A DNA stretch of 64,000 nt from Latrodectus hesperus (Eukaryota; Arthropoda; Arachnida; Araneae; Theridiidae). The translations under genes and the position numbers were made by a program. The stretch is taken from assembly GCA_037975125.1 (NCBI GenBank), contig CM075853.1, forward strand, positions 53,948,958 through 54,012,957. The letters run 5' to 3'. The notes under the pieces are model-generated. The model was given only the letters and a program-made list of their open reading frames with translations, ran no database searches and was not told the origin of the DNA. The stretch's first letter is position 1, and each line of letters begins with the position of its first letter. This document shows, in pieces, positions 34,346-47,465 of the stretch.

Positions 34346-36174
34346 CAATAATGAGTATAAAAATTCAAATCAACTAAACATAATAAATCAAATAAACAAT
34401 CACACATTGACGAGTTTTTTAAAAACTTATCTTGCATCCATGTTTTCAAATTATATGGACATTTTAATTGAAAAAAACGTAAAATTTTAGCCATTATTTC
34501 CCAATATTTTGTTTCAGTTTTCCCATAAAATGCCATTCCAAAAATTATTAATCAATAGAAATCAATTTTCAAATGAATATGCATTAAATCTTTTTTCACC
34601 TCGGAATTCCATTTTCCTTAAAATATTTTATGCATAAATGAATTTAAGTAAAAACATAAAATTTATAAAATAAGTACGAGGAAATGTAAACTAAAATGTA
34701 ACAGCTTATGAAAATATGAATTTAATTTTTTTTTAATCTTATATTTATAAAATTTTATTATATTTGTCTGATTTAGTGCGATTAGTTATAGAAAAATATC
34801 TCTCAATTCACAAACTCATATTTAAACATAGTAAACTATTAAAATTTTAATTATTTTCAAAATTAAACAAAATATTTTACCATTTGCGAGATTAAATTTA
34901 TTAACGAGTGATAATTTTAATCCAAAAAAATAAACTGCTTTCAAATTTATACAAATTTTTATAGCATAATATATCATGTCATTAATAAGTAAATTCATAT
35001 CATAATTTAAACAATTTATATTTAAATATATCAACTTAAATTAATAAAAGACAAAACTAGAAGAATTATTTTTACATACATTCAGATTTTGTTTTTTTAA
35101 ACAGAAAAAAAATTATTAAAAGATTAATTGAAGTGATAAGTGAAATTATTTCCATGACAAATGAAATTATATTAACTGCTGAATTTAAAACGTATATGTT
35201 GATTTGAAGGCTGTTCCATATCAAATATTGTAGCTTTTTGTTAATCTACAATTTAGAAATTGATACACCTGATATTACCAGAAGATACCTTGATTCAAAA
35301 TGTGTATTATAATGATATGAAAGCTTTAAAATATTCAACAAAGAAACTTGTGTTGAAAAATGCTGTTTATTTTTATCACTGAAGCTGAAAATACTCTTTA
35401 AGAAAGATAAGTATGAAATTCATGGAAGAACGCAAAGATTTCCCTTTAAGTCATCCTGGAAAAAAAGAAACTATGACTAACGAGTATAGCAATTGGATTA
35501 ATTTCTATTTTGAAATGAACATTATCTCCTCTTCCACCATCTGGTTGATTTTTTATTATTTTATTCTGAGAAATCAACGGGGAAATTTTTTTTTATTTAA
35601 AACATTTTTGCTGTTTCTAAAAACAAAATTTTAAATGAAAAAACATTCAATTTTGTCAAAAAATGAGCTACTGCTTAAATTATACAATATTCTATACAAT
35701 AAAATTATTTTCAAATTCACTAATGGTTCAAACTACCAGCTTTTACGAATTTTAGCTTCTGTTAAAAACTGTATATGAAATGCTTAGGAAATTTAGAGAA
35801 ATAATGCATTTATTAACTATTTTAACGACATTTACTATTTACTTCGTTTCTTCAAGACAATTTTTTACATCACGAAATGAGACCTCATGTATAGATAGAT
35901 TAACGAAAAACAAATTGAATAAGATGTGAATCCCTTTCCTTTTGTTAAGATGTTCTCAAATGCTAAATTCAAAACTCCTTTCATACGTATTACAATGAAT
36001 TACAAACTCATGTAGTATTGTGAAAAACGTAAACTCATATGCTATTCATTGGTACAACTCATTAGTAAAAAAATTAATTTTTCAACAATCGAAAGTAATC
36101 GTAAATATCATTATTTTTTATATGAGAGAATAGATAAGAATTTTTATAGAAAGAATGAAGAATCCAATGCGCAC

Positions 36175-36290
36175 GTTTTTTTCGCTCCCAAAGTGTGGTA
36201 TAGATGACAACCTTAATAGAGGAAAAATAATTCTCCTTTTAAGGTAGTCATCTATACCTACCCATATACACTTTCTTGAAGCGAAAAAAA
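36175..36290. repeat. Imperfect hairpin, possible MITE or small-RNA precursor
   Basis: The outer arms pair through ttttttcgct and agcgaaaaaa. The inner arms pair over 18 nt with one mismatch (tatagatgacaaccttaa against ttaaggtagtcatctata). A bulged region separates these blocks and the loop is about 22 nt. No coding content and no clear flanking duplication. Confidence 0.65.
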
Positions 36291-37588
36291 TTCCGGAATG
36301 GAATGTTACATTACTTAATTTAATTGCATCATGGAGTAAGCAACTTTACAGGGAGTTCAGTTATCAGAGTTAATAGCAGTTTAAATTAAATGCAAACACT
36401 AATCAAAATCACACATTTTAGTTAGTTGGAGACCAACATTTTGATATAAGTTTCATGCCATGCTGTGTAGCCGCTTCAAATTCAACCTTGGACAAAAAGT
36501 CAGCTGATAAACAATAAGGTTTTTATTTATAACGACAAATAAGATCCTTATTCTTTGTTAAGACTCACCTTATGTATCCGGTAAAATATAAGAGTCACAA
36601 TGTATATCTTCTCCGTGACAAGCACTGGTTATATCATCCACTTTTAGATTCTTTCCAATGGAAAAAATTCCTTAGGAAATCTTACCATAAAATATGCTAA
36701 TGCGATAACAATTTATTTTATTCATATCACGCCATTTAAATTGCTTCGTGATCTAATTCGTATTGCATTATTTCTTGATTTTAGTTTTTCATATCGAGTA
36801 TAATTGTAGCTTAGGGTGCTTGTTATAAAGAGAAGTGTAATGTCTTTTAATTCTCATATTTTAATGGAACGTATATGGTAAATTTTTTATTATTAGGCAA
36901 TTAGTCCGTGAAGAATATAATTATTTACATTTTGGATAGGTTTTATATTGGGAATACAGAAAAATAAGTTTCCATTGCAAGAAATTTAATTGCATTTTAC
37001 AAAACAATATTTTTATGAAATATTCACTGGAAGTAAAAAATTTCATATATACTGCCTCGAAATGCGTGCGGTAATTCCGTCATCTCTACTTCAATCTTTA
37101 TATTACTCTAATAAATTCCTGTAATGTTTGGGATAATTTTATTTATTTTTTTAAAACCAATTGCAACATGTTTTAATTAAAGACAACCTTACTTTATAGA
37201 AAAATACCAACTTCAACATATTTTGCGTTTTATTTTTTTATGATTGATGAAAATTATAGTATATCAAATGTAACAATAATAATATTATCTTAGTTTAAAA
37301 TGAAGGATAATCCACAAAGAGAAAGTTTTTAGGAACTTTAGATGTGTTAGAAACTGAGATTAAGGGGATTCGATCGAACAATAACATATGAGATTAAGTT
37401 GTTTTATGAATCTTTTATGTTACATTCAGTTACGATTGCATTTCTTTACAATAAAAAATATACATAAAACAGTAATTTTATTAATTTCATTATGTAATGA
37501 TACTTACGCAATGAAGGAAAGGAAACTTATTTTCAAAAGCAAAAATATACAATAATTTCTGCTAAATTAATTTTTCAGCTAATATTTT

Positions 37589-37652
37589 AGTCTGAAATAC
37601 TGTTTTTATGATTTGGCACAAGTCTGAAATACTGTTTTTATGATTTGGCACA
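37589..37652 (+). repeat. Perfect 32-bp tandem duplication
   Basis: Units 37589-37620 and 37621-37652 are identical and adjacent (starting agtctgaaatactg). This is likely replication slippage. Confidence 0.92.
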
Positions 37653-37782
37653 ATTTCTTCATAAAATATTTTGTTATATTTGTTTTCTAAAGATATGAAA
37701 CTCTTAATTGAAATTTCTTAAGATGAAGTAAATTAATGTCTTAAATAAATGAAATTGCAGGGAAATTTAGCCTGGAATTGGA

Positions 37783-38377
37783 TATTTACAGAGCTTCCGA
37801 GTCCACTTTAAGCAGTAAGTCCCGGTCTAATTAGCCCCCAACGTAAAAAAAATAATAATGAGATGTACAGCAGTGAAAGCGAGCCCTGAACTGTTCCTTA
37901 CAGTTAACGGGTTTTAAATACTCGTTAGTCACCAAGAGCCTCGTAATTTTGAACTACAACCAGGTGGCGAGTTCACACCTAAACTGGTACCCGCCTCACC
38001 ACATCCATGCCACACTAGCGGAAGAACTTTAAAATGTTCACTGATTTATGAATACATGTCTCCAATCCACGGTACTCCAGCAACCCACCCAGTGAGGGAG
38101 AATATGGTCACCCTCCCAACCATTGTAGCGGCAAATTATGCTTCATTTTGGCAAAATAAAGACATTTAGCATCAACAGTGAGATAGGACTCCGTACATAC
38201 AGTCCTTTCTTTGGTTATCGTATTGGTTACAACCCTTCATCGCTCGGTAAAATAATGACAGACAGACAGACAACGAGAAGAAGAGGCCCTGTTCTATTCC
38301 TATTGGCTATCAGGTTGTGCCTCTACTTCAGTCTAGAATGTCGGACACCCTGCACGGAGTGGGTAAAATAATGACAG
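37783..38377 (+). repeat. SINE-C-related repeat and adjoining repetitive block
   Basis: The first part (gagcttccgagtccacttt) matches the SINE-C body without a tRNA-like head. The part at 37968-38035 resembles 52285-52340 (shared layout gttcacacctaaactggtac...gccacactagc). From about 38155 a block contains two copies of ggtaaaataatgacag (38246-38261, 38362-38377). The composition differs from the flanks and suggests a composite of old transposon pieces. Family unknown. Confidence 0.45.
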
Positions 38378-39398
38378 TAAAGCGATAAACAAACAAGAAA
38401 AAAAAGAGCAATTTAAAGTGTACACTTCACGCCTTAAACACATGTTACAGAATTAAATGCCACGGCATATATGTTGGGAAATATCAGTCTAAATCCAGGT
38501 CTAAGAGTCTGTTTTGTACAAGTTTCTACTATTTCGACGCCATTTGTGAATCACAGAAAAATGATTCCTTAGAAACTTTTTTATTTGAAATTTTTGTTGT
38601 ACGTAATTTTAGAGACAAAACTGCTTTGGCAAAAATATTTTTTTCATTTTCGCCAAAAAAATTTTCACATCGATGTTTTAATAATTTTAATCAATATTAG
38701 AAAGTAAGTTTGTCCAAAAAAGTATATTACTCTTAAAATTAACAAAATAGTCATTTTAATATGTTGCTGATAAAATTCTTAAATAAGTTGTCTTATTATT
38801 GAACTAAAAATGAATTTTTTGCATTTTTTCATTAAATTAATTTTAAACTAAATGTCGAAATGCTGATTTTTTTCACAATTGAAGATTTCTTTTTAAATAC
38901 TATTAAAAAAAATTGGGTGTTTTTTGCTTGACAATAATGAGATACCTAATTCAGTCTGATTTATTGTATTTAAAAAATAAGTTAATTTAAAAGCAATAAT
39001 TAAAAAAATAGGATTGAAAATGTTTGCTTATGTTGACTGAAATCCATTTGCTTTCAAAGAATGATTGAGATCAGTAATTTTGTTTGAGTGATTACCATAA
39101 AACTAAAATATTTATGAATATTTTACCGCAGCCTATAAATTTTAACAAAATATAAACTAATTTTAACTTTAGCTTGCGAAGAAAGGGAAAATTATATTTT
39201 TCATTTGTTTCCGAAAATTCCTTAAAAATGCAAAACATTTTGTAAAATTTTGGAAATTATAATAAAAGAAATTCAAATCAATCATCTTTCTTTAATGATC
39301 AAATAATATGTAATAAGAGAAATAACAATGAATTTTAAGGAAACATATTTGTGTTTTTATAAGCAATCTTTATTTCTTAACTACTAATAATTCTTCCT

Positions 39399-39508
<110 letters not shown>

Positions 39509-39527
39509 GATAGTTTCCTAAAATAGA

Positions 39528-39541
39528 CAATAGATGGCAGC
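39528..39541 (+). promoter_or_regulatory. CTCF-like motif (weak)
   Basis: CAATAGATGGCAGC matches the AGRKGGCRS half of the CTCF core and part of the rest. Evidence is motif only. Confidence 0.2.
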
Positions 39542-40520
39542 ACGAACCTTAACTTTGGCATTTTAAGTTAAGAAAAATGTTTGAAATAAATTAACCATGT
39601 GTGTTATTTAACAATATAGTTATAATTATTTAAAATATCATTAAGCATATAATATGTGCGTAGAAACACATCAGATTCAAAAACACTAATATATGCAATA
39701 AAACTCAAGAATATATATTTAATTTTATTAAATAAAAAAAATGTTACTTGAATAAAATGAAATTAGTAATTTTTTAAATACAACATTGTAAAAAGTAAAC
39801 TTGATTTTGTATATAAACAAGTTCAATGTTAAAAAATTAAATAAAATGAACTTTTTAGAGACAAATCTCATTTTATAAATTACTCTTCATTCCTTTCATT
39901 TCTATTAATATTTTTGAGGATTAAGGCTCCAAACAGAATCAATGTTATGTTTTCATACGTGTGATTATAGATTCATATCTCACATATTTAAACTGAATAT
40001 TGGCAGTACATTCGACTGCAAATCATATTAGTTTCAGAGAATTTCTAGGATTGCATTGTACGGATATTCGTCAGCAGTTAATAGTACAGTTTTATTATAA
40101 CCTTTATAAAAATAATAATTAAAAAAATAATAAAATTTATGCATAAACTTTTTTCAAATATATATATTATTTATTTGACTCAATTTAATATTTTTATAAC
40201 TACATGAAACTACTATTATCCGAAGATATCACATAATGATGGTGAAAATTCGCTATTTTTTCGGAATATTCACAGCAGGAGAAAATGTCATTCCATTATT
40301 CAGCTAAAGCTTTGCGAATAAAACTGATAAACTTCAAGATTCTTTCATGTGATCATCGTAACATGAAAAGGTTAAGCTATAAAAATAAAGAAATTTTTTA
40401 AGGTATTCAAAATTTTATCTGATATAATGATGTTCTTATCAAAGTAATCACAAATTTTAATATTTTAATATTTTCATGTCTTTATAATCAGCTGCTGTTT
40501 ATGAATTCAGAAATATAAAT

Positions 40521-40523
<3 letters not shown>

Positions 40524-40598
<75 letters not shown>
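40524..40598. repeat. (AT)n microsatellite
   Basis: About 37 uninterrupted AT units. Confidence 0.97.
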
Positions 40599-40601
<3 letters not shown>

Positions 40602-40900
40602 GTATTAAATAATCCTTTGTAACTAAAATCTTAACTAAGAAATTTTAAGAAATGTGATTCAGTAATTCAGTCCGGTAGAAGTTGAGAATCGTGTAAAAAT
40701 AATAATTAAAATATTGTAACTACGATTATCGATGACATGCAAATGACCACTATTGAAAATAGCAACGTACCGAGCAAATTTTTTAAAGTATGAAAAATCT
40801 TATGAAAATTACTCCATGATGATATGATGAATGACTCCATGATGACCTGTAAGATAAACTATCTATATAAATTAAGATTCTTTAAATAATAAATATCTTA

Positions 40901-41527
40901 TTGTTATTGCATGCCCCCGAGGTCAGCAGCGCTAAACCAAGTCCATGAGCGTGTACACCTTCAAAAAGTCCAGCACCATAAGTGGATCCTCCATCAGATC
41001 TCTCCCGGAGAGACCAAGGCATTGAAGAATATGTTCAGGAGAGGCCAGTTCTTTCAAACACTTGGAGCACACTTCGAATTTCTTCGTACCCTCTACGAAT
41101 TTCAAGTTACTAAGATGGCCACTTCTGAAACGGGCAAGAGCCGTTTGTTCTTGTCTACTAAGACCAGTATCACCTGGACGCGCGCAGCTGTACGAATGAT
41201 GCTCAGGAGGGACAATCCAAGTGATTTTATTCTCGTGTTTAATTTTTGAGTGAATCTCCTGCAATGTGAGCACATTCCTCAGCCACACCACCTTTGGCCA
41301 AATTGTCCGCAATCTCATTCCCCTCGAGATCCACGTGAGAGGGAATCCACTGTAGGTGAATATGATGCGATACGGACATCCGTTTTAACATTTGAAGTAT
41401 TGAAATCCCAGCCCTGTCTCTCACTTGTTGCCATCTGGCCATATGCTGTATTGCACTTTTACAATCAGATAAAATCCATATCTCAACTCCATGAAGAAGT
41501 GAATTCCGGGAATCTAGGGCTTCCTCT
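40901..41527 (-). mobile_element. 5'-truncated LINE: RNase H domain and C-terminal zinc motif
   Basis: A 12-bp target-site duplication, ataaatatctta, lies at 40889-40900 and 41528-41539. Between them the minus strand encodes the end of a non-LTR retrotransposon ORF2. First come RNase H pieces (WILSDCKSAIQH; LQWIPSHVDLEGNEIADNLAKGG, whose D is catalytic). After a frame break near 41240-41320 comes a basic region and a C-terminal cysteine/histidine motif, CSKC...SPEHILQC. The 3' end is gcatgcaataacaa. Its RNase H places it among jockey/R1/I-type clades. The 5' truncation is typical of target-primed insertion. Non-functional. Confidence 0.85.
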
Positions 41528-41825
41528 ATAAATATCTTACAATGGCTGACATTTGTAAAATATTTCTGAGCAGGAAGTTGTCAAATATATTTGTATGTGG
41601 AAAATTCTATGGAAAGATTAAGTGAATTTCACACTTGTATAGTAGTTTAATATTCTTCATTCTCGAATTCACACCCGATATCTTTACACATCAGTTCATG
41701 AAATCCCTATGGTTCATCAAAACTCATTATTAGGTGTGGCTGTGTAATACAGTTTACTATCAGACCATTCTGCTATAAGATCTATTAGACAGTATAACAA
41801 GTTGTATGTGCTGTCATATAATTAA

Positions 41826-42133
41826 AGTACCACAAGTGGGCCGTGGCAGCCTAGTTGTTAGGGCATCGGCCTTCCGTCCGGAAGGGCGGAAATTCACAAT
41901 GTCCCCAAAGACCCACCGAGTACATGTGATATACGTACTCGTAAAATCTGTAAAATCGAAGGTCCTGTGGTTGATCGTTGAGTATTTACCATGGGTATAA
42001 TGGTCTGGAGAAAATTTCCTCCCTCTACAAATCAAAGTGTAGGTGCCATCTATTGGATGAGTCTTAGAGCAAAGTCGTACTTTCACCTTCGTGGTACTCT
42101 GATTAAAACGAAAGACGCATCCTTCTGATTTAG
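41826..42133 (+). mobile_element. Second SINE family (SINE-B), tRNA-like head
   Basis: The head (gtggcagcctagttgttagg) has an A-box-like sequence. The B box is weak. The body includes acccaccgagtacatgtgat and gtcgtactttcaccttc, the latter shared with the chimeric SINE at 8561. A CTCF-like motif sits on the minus strand at 42042-42056. No target-site duplication was identified. The right edge abuts LINE sequence, so the boundary is approximate. Confidence 0.6.
42042..42056 (-). promoter_or_regulatory. CTCF-like motif within SINE-B
   Basis: The minus strand reads CCAATAGATGGCACC, one mismatch from CCASYAGRKGGCRS. Function is untested. Confidence 0.3.
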
Positions 42134-42586
42134 CTTGGCTCACACTCCTGGTCAACCCCACGCTAAAAGTATGATATGTGGATCATCAGCGAGGATTGCC
42201 TCTGAAATTCTAAGATGCTCTAGGCAGAAGATACGTTTAATCGTAGGCTTCATAACTGGGCACTATTTCAGAAAACACCTCCATAAAATGGGACTGTTTC
42301 AGCAAGACCCTATCTGCAGGAAATGTCATACGCAAGAGGAAACGGCCAAGCATATCATTTACGAATGCGAGGCTCTTGCCCTCCCTAGATTAACTTCTTT
42401 AGGCATCATCCATACTAAAGTGTTATACCTAGACTCCATTAAAGGGTTATCGGACTTTATTAATAAAGTGGGTAACCCGAGTAACTGGAACTAGGAAACA
42501 TTGGGTTTGGAGTTAATAGTACAAAATGCTGATAAAAGCAGAAGTGCCCAATATAATACAAACCCAACTCCAAGAAGAAGAAGCAG
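42134..42586 (+). mobile_element. 5'-truncated LINE 3' end with GAA-rich tail
   Basis: An open stretch to the TAG at 42492-42494 encodes the C-terminus of a non-LTR ORF2: GFITGHYFRKHLHKMGL, then a zinc-type motif ICRKCHTQEETAKHIIYEC, ending KVGNPSNWN. The 3' UTR that follows (ttgggtttggagttaatag ... caaacccaactcc) ends in agaagaagaagc. The same 3' UTR and tail recur at 46789-46847, 53713-53792 and, on the minus strand, 50556-50603. That shows an active family in this genome's history. Endonuclease and reverse transcriptase domains are absent from this copy. Confidence 0.8.
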
Positions 42587-45500
42587 TCAATGAAACGGTT
42601 ATGAAATTACTTTACTGTAACATTTTGAGTATTAAATAATACATTTTTCTCCATATTTACTCCATTAGTCTAAGTTAAAAATTAGTCACATGCAAAAAAT
42701 GACTGTAAATCATGAATTCATTAAACCCCACATTTCTAAGCAAATCCTAGATTTTTTAATTTAATATTAATCAGATAATTTTTCTGTGATGTATATTTGA
42801 AGTTTAAAAGTATAGTTTAGTCTCTAATTTTTGTAAAATTTAAAAGACTAAATTAATGTTATGGTAAATTTCGCTCTTGCAATATTATGTCAGATACAAA
42901 ATGGAATATTTGAGCTTTGGAAAAGGTGATCGCTTTGAATAGTCACTATTCTCGGAAGATGTGTAAAACTTTATAGAATAACGTGATCAGCTTTATAGAA
43001 ATTATTATTTTTAATTATTTGAGAAGAAAATTTGCAATGCAATATGGCTGCGTATTGTCATTTTTTAGGGTATTCTCAAGATACACTTTTACTACAATCA
43101 AGATACACAAAAAACACCATGTTTTACCTGCAAGAGACTTATGGAACTAAATTTATCTATTTATTAACAGAGAAATTACGTCATAAGTGCTATATTTCTC
43201 AGTTGGCGATTTTTGCAACTAATTTAATTTTTGCGCATTTTTTTGTGGCAGTTAGTTTTACCAAATTTTATCCTTCCTGTTGATAGATCGAATTATAGTG
43301 GGTTTCGAACAATGTTCAGTTTAATAATTAATAATAGGAAATAGAGTTTAAATAATAGTTACACATGAAACGTTTGAAAACCTTTTGAATAGATAAAATT
43401 TTATTTTAATTTTATATACAACAGGTCATTAATTTAATAACTTGTTAATGTAAACCTAAACAAAGAAATAGAAGTATTTCATATTCGTTTTCATTAATTA
43501 TAATGATAATAACAGCCGAAACGAAAAATATCTCGTCACTGCTAAATTTATAATTAATAATGCCACGTACATTAACTCTCTTTTCAAAATTTGTCATACA
43601 AGTAATACTTATTTTTCTATTCATTGAAAATAACTTGCTATGATAAGACTGTTGCCTTGAGCTTAATTTAATTTCTAAGCCAAAGTTTCCTTTTGAAAGT
43701 TTTATTTCCATATTTTTTATTTATATATTTTTAATTGATGGGTAAGATAAAAAAATGAATATTATTTATTTTAACCTTTTTTGCACATTAACCTTAATTT
43801 TATCAAAAATAAAATAATTCTGTTTTGGATACTTTCAAAAGCAATCCACGTATATCACAAAGAAAACGAGCTTATGTAAGAATATGTATATTCCACAGGA
43901 ATTCTTAATTGTTAAGTTTTTATATAAGAAATGAAGATATCTAAAAGGGGAAAGATAATTTTGTGATTAATTTTGTAAAACGCCAATTTTTTTTCAAACA
44001 CAGAGAAGTGAAGATATGGATTGGGATCAGAATGACATCTGTTCCTTGCATTTTCGAAACGAATGTCAAAATAAATATCGATTGAAGTGGAAGAGTGAAT
44101 AATAAATGAAACAAATAATAAAAATAAAAAGGATAGAAACGCTATTAATTACTCAATTTAAAATCAATGTATTGATATATATCTCAGATGAGAAAGGTAT
44201 GTTATCTTTCGAATATTTCATGAAATAATTGCTATGATGACTGAAAAAACACAAATAAATTAATATTAAAATTCTAAAAAGAATATAAAACGGAATAAAA
44301 AATAATTAAATCTTAAATAAATATATATATATATTTTTTATATTAACTAAATAAAATATTATGATTATAAAGAAGATATATTACTGTTTTTTTTAAATAA
44401 TATATAAAATATTATATTATATTATAAATAAATATTATATAAAATTTTATAATAATATTTTTTGAAATAATTGTTGCCATGATTGAACACGAAAATAAAA
44501 TGACATTCGGTTTCTAAAACGAATTACAAAATAAATGGAACACCGTGAAATTAGGCGGAAAATATCAAGTTTCATTAAATAATTTAAGATATATAAAATA
44601 TTTAGTTTTTTTATTTACATGTTAAATATGCAGGTAAAAATGCAAATAAATCAAATATTTTTTCATAATAAAATGATTGTCAATGAAATTACAAAGCGAA
44701 CTTCAAAGTTTGAAAAATGTATAAATATTCCATACATTTTTCAATGCTAACAACCATATAAATAATCTGTTAGTACTAACTTTCTTTTAATATGTTGTAT
44801 CAATGGTGCTTTGACGTCATCATTCCTGAAATTTCATTGACCTGCATAAACGAAACGTAGTGTAAGCGTCATCGAAAGTAATAAATAAATGCAACTGACG
44901 GATTCGTATAAAATGGAAGTAAATTTGGTGATTTATTTTAGGATCTCTCTCTAAATGGAGGTTCAAAATTTTTACGCAATAATACAAAGTTTTCATTTGC
45001 GCATTCGCTGTTAAGAAACATTTAATATTTGATTTTAAATTTATATTATTAATTTTCACCTTTTGAAACAACAATTTCCTATAAGCTGCGAGTGTTTTTA
45101 ACAATTAATTTTGTAAAGTTATGGATTTTTTTATGCATTCTTACAAATTAATTTATTTATTAACAAGTAAAGGATGACGTATTTTTAAAATAAATTTCAC
45201 TGATTTTTATTAAGTATAGGTTGTTTCATATTACCATTTAAAATGATTATTAGCTTGGAAACAGCGTAAGTTTAATGTTTCATCTAATGTTGACGAATAA
45301 TTTCTAAATAAATTCGATTGGTTTTCTACAAATTTAAGATATTTTCAGCCTCACGTTAGAAAAAGTATCAGGGTTAAAATATAATCATAAGACTTTATTA
45401 CCATAATTTTTTTTAATTTATTAAATGTTATGCTTTGAAAAATTACTTTTAATTGTTAAAATTTCATAAAATGAAATTTACTTTTACAAATCTTGATTTA

Positions 45501-46778
45501 TTTTTATAATACTGAAATTTGAATTACTATTATGTGGAGACTGTAAGAAGTTCATATATTTAAATACTAAGTTTTGTTTTTTACAATTATTTCATAAAAT
45601 AAAATCAAGCCAATTATTTTATGTTATAAGTTGATATATTCACTTTACTTTTTTTTAGATGTTATTAATTCATAAAATAGGAAATTTTCAAATGGTTTGT
45701 AAATACTTTTGTTAAAGGTAGCCACACTTACTGGTTTTATAGTTACATTAAGGGGTTTTCAGGGGATTCTGAACCGTTAAGTGTAAAAGGTTAGTTTGTC
45801 TCATCACTCATTATTTCAACTTCTGAAATGAAATCTGAACACAGCAAACATGTCTGAAGCTAATTGTTAAGAATTTTACATACAAATAATAATTACTATA
45901 CACACAAATAAGGAATAAATAATCTAAAAATTATTAAATAATGTTAATTTTTTAGTGTGTTAATAGCATATTTGTGTTATATATAATCATGCGCATATTA
46001 TAATAAATTATTATTTAATTTCATCAATGCTTTTCAATCTTCAAAAGCCCATCATTACCTTACACAAAACATACATATTTGATATTTTTTCTTTTAATAA
46101 TAAATCACATAAAATTTGAAACTTTTTTTAAAGAATTTATTGTTCTTGTAACACACCAATTGAAATTCATTAAAAACCATTGAATTGGAATGCTATAGCT
46201 CTTTGTGAATTTTAGCAAGTGAACTTTAGCTTTGTGAATTTTACAACAGCAAAACCCGATGAAGGCTGGTATTTATTGTGGCCTTTTTTCACGAGTACTA
46301 TGCAACAATAGTTCAAATTACTCAATAAAAAATAAATTTGTTGTATTCGTGAAGGATTGTAAAAAAAACATAAAATATGGTTCCACTGCATGATACAGCT
46401 TCATAAAAACAAGATGCTCTAGGGTACTGCCATATATGTGACCACTGGTCAAATAAAATTGTGATTAAAATTATTAGCATCCTTTTTCTATATTAAATAA
46501 AACATTATTACATAATATATATAGTGTGTGTGTATTAATAATTTGTGATTGAAGAAACTTGCTTAATAATTTAATTAAACTTGTTAATTTGATTTAGATC
46601 CATATTAAATTTGATGTGTGCATTGGAGAGAAAATTATTTATCTATTTTAGCATTGTGTATGGTATTACCGACTTTTTCTTTGGGATTAAATTTCCAATT
46701 TAAAGAGAAAAAACAGCAGAATTACAATTTTTATTAAAAAATTATTCGTTTCTTATTGATTTGCATTCATTCAAGGGT
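42587..46778. other. AT-rich DNA, nothing recognised
   Basis: No gene, RNA or transposon was recognised. A small imperfect duplication, tttgtgaatttta, occurs at about 46200-46245. Confidence 0.5.
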
Positions 46779-46788
46779 ATATATTCTT

Positions 46789-46847
46789 AGTAGAGGTGCC
46801 CAATGACATACAAACCCAACTCTAGGAAGAAGAAGAAGCAGAAGAAG
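46789..46847 (+). mobile_element. 59-bp LINE 3' stub with 10-bp target-site duplication
   Basis: The insert is only the last part of the GAA-tailed LINE 3' UTR (tagaggtgcccaatgac ... aacccaactc) and its tail. Exact repeats atatattctt at 46779-46788 and 46848-46857 flank it. Confidence 0.8.
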
Positions 46848-46857
46848 ATATATTCTT

Positions 46858-47359
46858 CATTAAAATAATTAGCTTCTATTTTTTTTTATTTAATGCCATC
46901 AATATATTCTTGGTTGTCTCCCGGATATGAAATACCACTAATGAATAGAAAAGAACTAAAATTTCCAAAATTATGGTATAATATCAGATAAAAATAATTT
47001 TAAAACCTGTGACTTAACAGCCAATTAAATCTGTGATAAATAACAAAATATTTTCTTATAAAACATTACAAGCAGATCAATATTATTTTAACTCATCAAT
47101 ATTCTAATAAAACCTAGAAATTTACATTATTATTTTTTTAATTTTGGTTTAATTAAGTACTAGGTTATTGTAAAAATAATTGAGTCTTTAATTCATCCGA
47201 TACTAATCTGTCACTTTTAATTGTTCATGTAATAAATAAATATATAATAATGAAGTATAAAATTTTATAGTTTACTGAATATATACATGAATTAGCATTT
47301 CTTTTGTACAGAAAGAAGCTAAACCTATATTTGGCGTTTCGAAAGTTTCCACGGTACAA
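46858..47359. other. AT-rich DNA, nothing recognised
   Basis: No feature could be supported. Confidence 0.5.
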
Positions 47360-47465
47360 TGTTCTTGTTTTTAAATTTGCAAGTTCATTCGTTCGATTCC
47401 CATAAGGAGCGTGGAAGTTTTAGAGGTTCAGAATCCACTTTAAACAATAAAAACTCCGGTAAAAT
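47360..47465 (+). repeat. SINE-C copy, decayed
   Basis: A B-box-like gttcgattccc is followed by gaggttcagaatccacttta, matching the SINE-C body at 20051. Confidence 0.5.

Larger units (their letters stand above)
34359..37782. other. AT-rich DNA with a hairpin and a short tandem repeat
   Basis: Apart from the hairpin at 36175-36290 and the 32-bp duplication at 37589-37652, no feature was recognised. Confidence 0.5.

Noticed and set aside
41250..41531. Plus-strand open frame over the LINE fragment
   Set aside because: The minus strand encodes recognisable RNase H motifs, so this is its shadow.
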